DNA of 64,000 bases from an uncultured cyanobacterium. GTDB taxonomy: Bacteria > Cyanobacteriota > Cyanobacteriia > PCC-6307 > Cyanobiaceae. A program made the position numbers and the translations under genes. The notes beneath the pieces are model-generated. The model did no database searches. It saw only the letters and a program-made list of their open reading frames with translations, and had not been told where the DNA came from. Of this stretch, positions 62,182 to 64,000 are shown in pieces (the first letter of the stretch is position 1; each line of letters begins with the position of its first letter). The stretch spans positions 23,896 through 87,895 of the forward strand of contig CAIOGZ010000042.1 of the NCBI GenBank assembly GCA_903858015.1, written 5' to 3'.

Positions 62182-62209
62182 ACAAAAGCCCCCGGCCGAA
62201 GCCGGAGGC
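62182..62209 (-). terminator. Intrinsic terminator of psaB
   Basis: On the minus strand GCCTCCGGC-TTCG-GCCGGGGGC forms a stem with one mismatch and a stable TTCG loop, followed by TTTTGTG. It lies 38 bp after the psaB stop. Confidence 0.85.
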
Positions 62210-62246
62210 AGTGCGTCCCTCGTGGAGACAGGCAGAGGGTTGGGGA

Positions 62247-64000
62247 TTAGCCGAACTTGCCTGACGTGGAGGCGATTAGGAAGGCCCCGTAGGTGAGGAT
62301 GTAGCCAATGGTGAAGTGAGCGAGACCCACAACACGGGCCTGAACGATTGAGAGGGCCACTGGCTTATCACGCCAGCCAACCAAGTTGGCGAGCGGGGTG
62401 CGCTGGTGCGCCCAGACAATGGTTTCAATCAGTTCCTGCCAATAACCACGCCAGGAGATCAGGAACATGAAGCCGGTAGCCCAAACCAGGTGACCGAACA
62501 GGAACATCCAGGACCAGACGGCCAGGTTGTTCGAGCCGAATGGGTTATACCCGTTGATCAGCTGGGAGCTATTCAGCCACAGGTAGTCGCGGAACCAGCC
62601 CATTATGTAGGTGCTGGATTCGTTGAACTGAGCCACATTGCCCTGCCAGATGGCAAGGTGCTTCCAGTGCCAGTAGAAGGTGACCCAACCGACCGTATTC
62701 AAGGCCCAGAAGACTGACAGATAGAAGGCGTCCCAGGCCGAGATGTCGCAGGTGCCGCCACGGCCGGGGCCGTCGCAGGGGAAGGAGTAGCCGAAGTCCT
62801 TTTTATCGGGCATCAGCTTCGAACCGCGGGCATCCAGGGCGCCCTTGACAAGGATCAAGGTGGTGGTGTGCAGACCCAGGGCGATGGCGTGGTGGACCAG
62901 GAAGTCACCAGGGCCAATCTGCAGGAACAGGGAGTTGTTGCCTGCATTGATGGCATCCATCCAGCCCGGAAGATAGGCGGCACCAGATGTGCTGGCCAGA
63001 CTTCCAGAATTGGCCAGCAGCACATCCATGCCGTACATGGCTTTGCCACTGGCGGCCTGAACGAACTGGGCAAAGACGGGCTCCACCAGGATCTGCTTCT
63101 CGGGTGTGCCGAAGGCCACGACCACATCGTTGTGGACGTAGAGGCCCAGGGTGTGGAAACCGAGGAACAAGGACACCCAGCTCAGGTGGCTGATGATCGC
63201 TTCCTTGTGCTCGAGCATCCGAGCCAACACATTGTTCTTGTTGGCTTCGGGGTCGTAATCACGGATGAAGAAGATCGCACCGTGGGCGAAGGCACCGCAC
63301 ATCAGGAAGATGGCGATGTACTGGTGATGGGTGTAAAGAGCAGCCTGGGTGGTGTAGTCCTTTGCGATAAACGCGTAGGACGGCAACGCATACATATGCT
63401 GCGCCACCAAGCTGGTGACCACGCCGAGGGACGCCAGAGCAAGACCCAGCTGGAAGTGCAGGGAGTTGTTGATGGTGTCGTAGAGGCCCTTGTGGCCGGC
63501 GCCAAGGGCGCCTCCGAAGGGGGTGCCCTTGGGTGGGTTATGGGCCTCGAGGATCTCCCTGATCGAGTGACCGATACCGAAGTTGGTGCGGTACATGTGG
63601 CCAGCGATCACAAACAGACAACCGATCGCCAGGTGGTGATGGGCAATGTCCGTGAGCCAGAGGGCTTCGGTCTGGGGGTGGAAACCACCCAGGAAGGTGA
63701 GGATCGCGGTGCCAGAACCGGTGGCGGTTCCGAACAGTTGGTTGGCGCTGTCGGGGTTCTGGGCGTAGACACCCCAGTTGCCGGTGAAGAAGGGAGCCAG
63801 ACCTGCCGGGTGGGGAGACACCGAGAGGAAGTTGTCCCAACCCACATGCACACCACGGGATTCAGGGATCGCCACGTGAACCAGGTGACCGGTCCAGGCG
63901 ATCGAGCTGAAGCCGAACAGAACGGCGAGGTGGTGATTGAGACGGGATTCAGCGTTCTTGAACCAGGCCAGGGAAGGCAGGAACTTGGGCTGAAGGTGGA
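62247..64000 (-). CDS. psaB: Photosystem I P700 apoprotein A2, C-terminal part (cut by window edge)
   Basis: PsaB is one of the two core subunits that bind P700, the electron-transfer chlorophylls and, with PsaA, the F(X) iron-sulfur cluster. The frame runs to the window end, giving about 584 of the expected 735 residues. The F(X) loop [20 protein letters not shown] is intact with both cysteines. The C-terminus is hydrophobic and ends STSGKFG. His-rich helices ([15 protein letters not shown]) bind chlorophyll. The psaA gene would lie upstream outside the window. The ATG-like point at 63875 is internal, not the start. Confidence 0.97.
   Translation of the reverse strand, partial: HLQPKFLPSLAWFKNAESRLNHHLAVLFGFSSIAWTGHLVHVAIPESRGVHVGWDNFLSVSPHPAGLAPFFTGNWGVYAQNPDSANQLFGTATGSGTAILTFLGGFHPQTEALWLTDIAHHHLAIGCLFVIAGHMYRTNFGIGHSIREILEAHNPPKGTPFGGALGAGHKGLYDTINNSLHFQLGLALASLGVVTSLVAQHMYALPSYAFIAKDYTTQAALYTHHQYIAIFLMCGAFAHGAIFFIRDYDPEANKNNVLARMLEHKEAIISHLSWVSLFLGFHTLGLYVHNDVVVAFGTPEKQILVEPVFAQFVQAASGKAMYGMDVLLANSGSLASTSGAAYLPGWMDAINAGNNSLFLQIGPGDFLVHHAIALGLHTTTLILVKGALDARGSKLMPDKKDFGYSFPCDGPGRGGTCDISAWDAFYLSVFWALNTVGWVTFYWHWKHLAIWQGNVAQFNESSTYIMGWFRDYLWLNSSQLINGYNPFGSNNLAVWSWMFLFGHLVWATGFMFLISWRGYWQELIETIVWAHQRTPLANLVGWRDKPVALSIVQARVVGLAHFTIGYILTYGAFLIASTSGKFG

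Overview
The window is a high-GC chromosomal segment of a unicellular picocyanobacterium, most likely of the Synechococcus/Cyanobium group. Photosystem I genes (psaI, psaL, psaB), ndhN, crtD, ldpA, ycf45 and the DUF1815, DUF2839 and CAAD families point to a cyanobacterium. The ribosomal cluster has the cyanobacterial order, with no rpmD between rpsE and rplO and no rpsD between rpsK and rpoA. The genus is an inference from gene content and base composition, not from a database match.

Positions 1-9100 hold the 3' end of ppc, a GNAT-like gene, tRNA-Arg(CCG), recF, speD, larE, a tandem-duplicated CobO-like ATPase, a membrane protein with a K+ channel-like pore, a MoeB-rhodanese/JAMM protease pair and a CAAD/CURT1-type thylakoid protein. 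Positions 9300-22200 hold a fructosamine-kinase-family gene, crtD, an LssY-like lipoprotein, tyrA, a degenerate DinG-like protein, DUF2839, DUF1815, recA with a LexA-like palindrome upstream, a HAD hydrolase, tRNA-Gln(TTG) and ycf45.

Positions 22200-32300 are the accessory part. They carry a low-GC four-helix membrane protein of unknown function, a cytochrome P450, a small secreted protein, ldpA, and a 1270-residue Roco protein: 17 almost identical 24-residue leucine-rich repeats, then a Roc GTPase, a COR region, a Cys-rich linker and a C-terminal TIR/DUF4062-like domain. Behind it lies a decayed toxin-antitoxin pair. The Roco gene is the best candidate for an unusual system, plausibly a sensor-switch-effector protein of defence or stress signalling. 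Its function is inferred from architecture only.

From 32495 the core genome returns: recD2, ndhN, then the ribosomal superoperon rplC-D-W-B, rpsS, rplV, rpsC, rplP, rpmC, rpsQ, rplN-X-E, rpsH, rplF-R, rpsE, rplO, secY, adk, rpmJ, rpsM-K, rpoA, rplQ, truA, rplM, rpsI, rpmE, prfA (36630-53761). The right end has a large uncharacterised membrane protein, an HNH endonuclease, alr, tRNA-Ser(GCT), a serine hydrolase, an NlpC/P60 peptidase, a GT2 glycosyltransferase, a HEAT-like membrane protein, psaI, psaL and the 3' three quarters of psaB. Both window edges cut genes (ppc on the left, psaB on the right).
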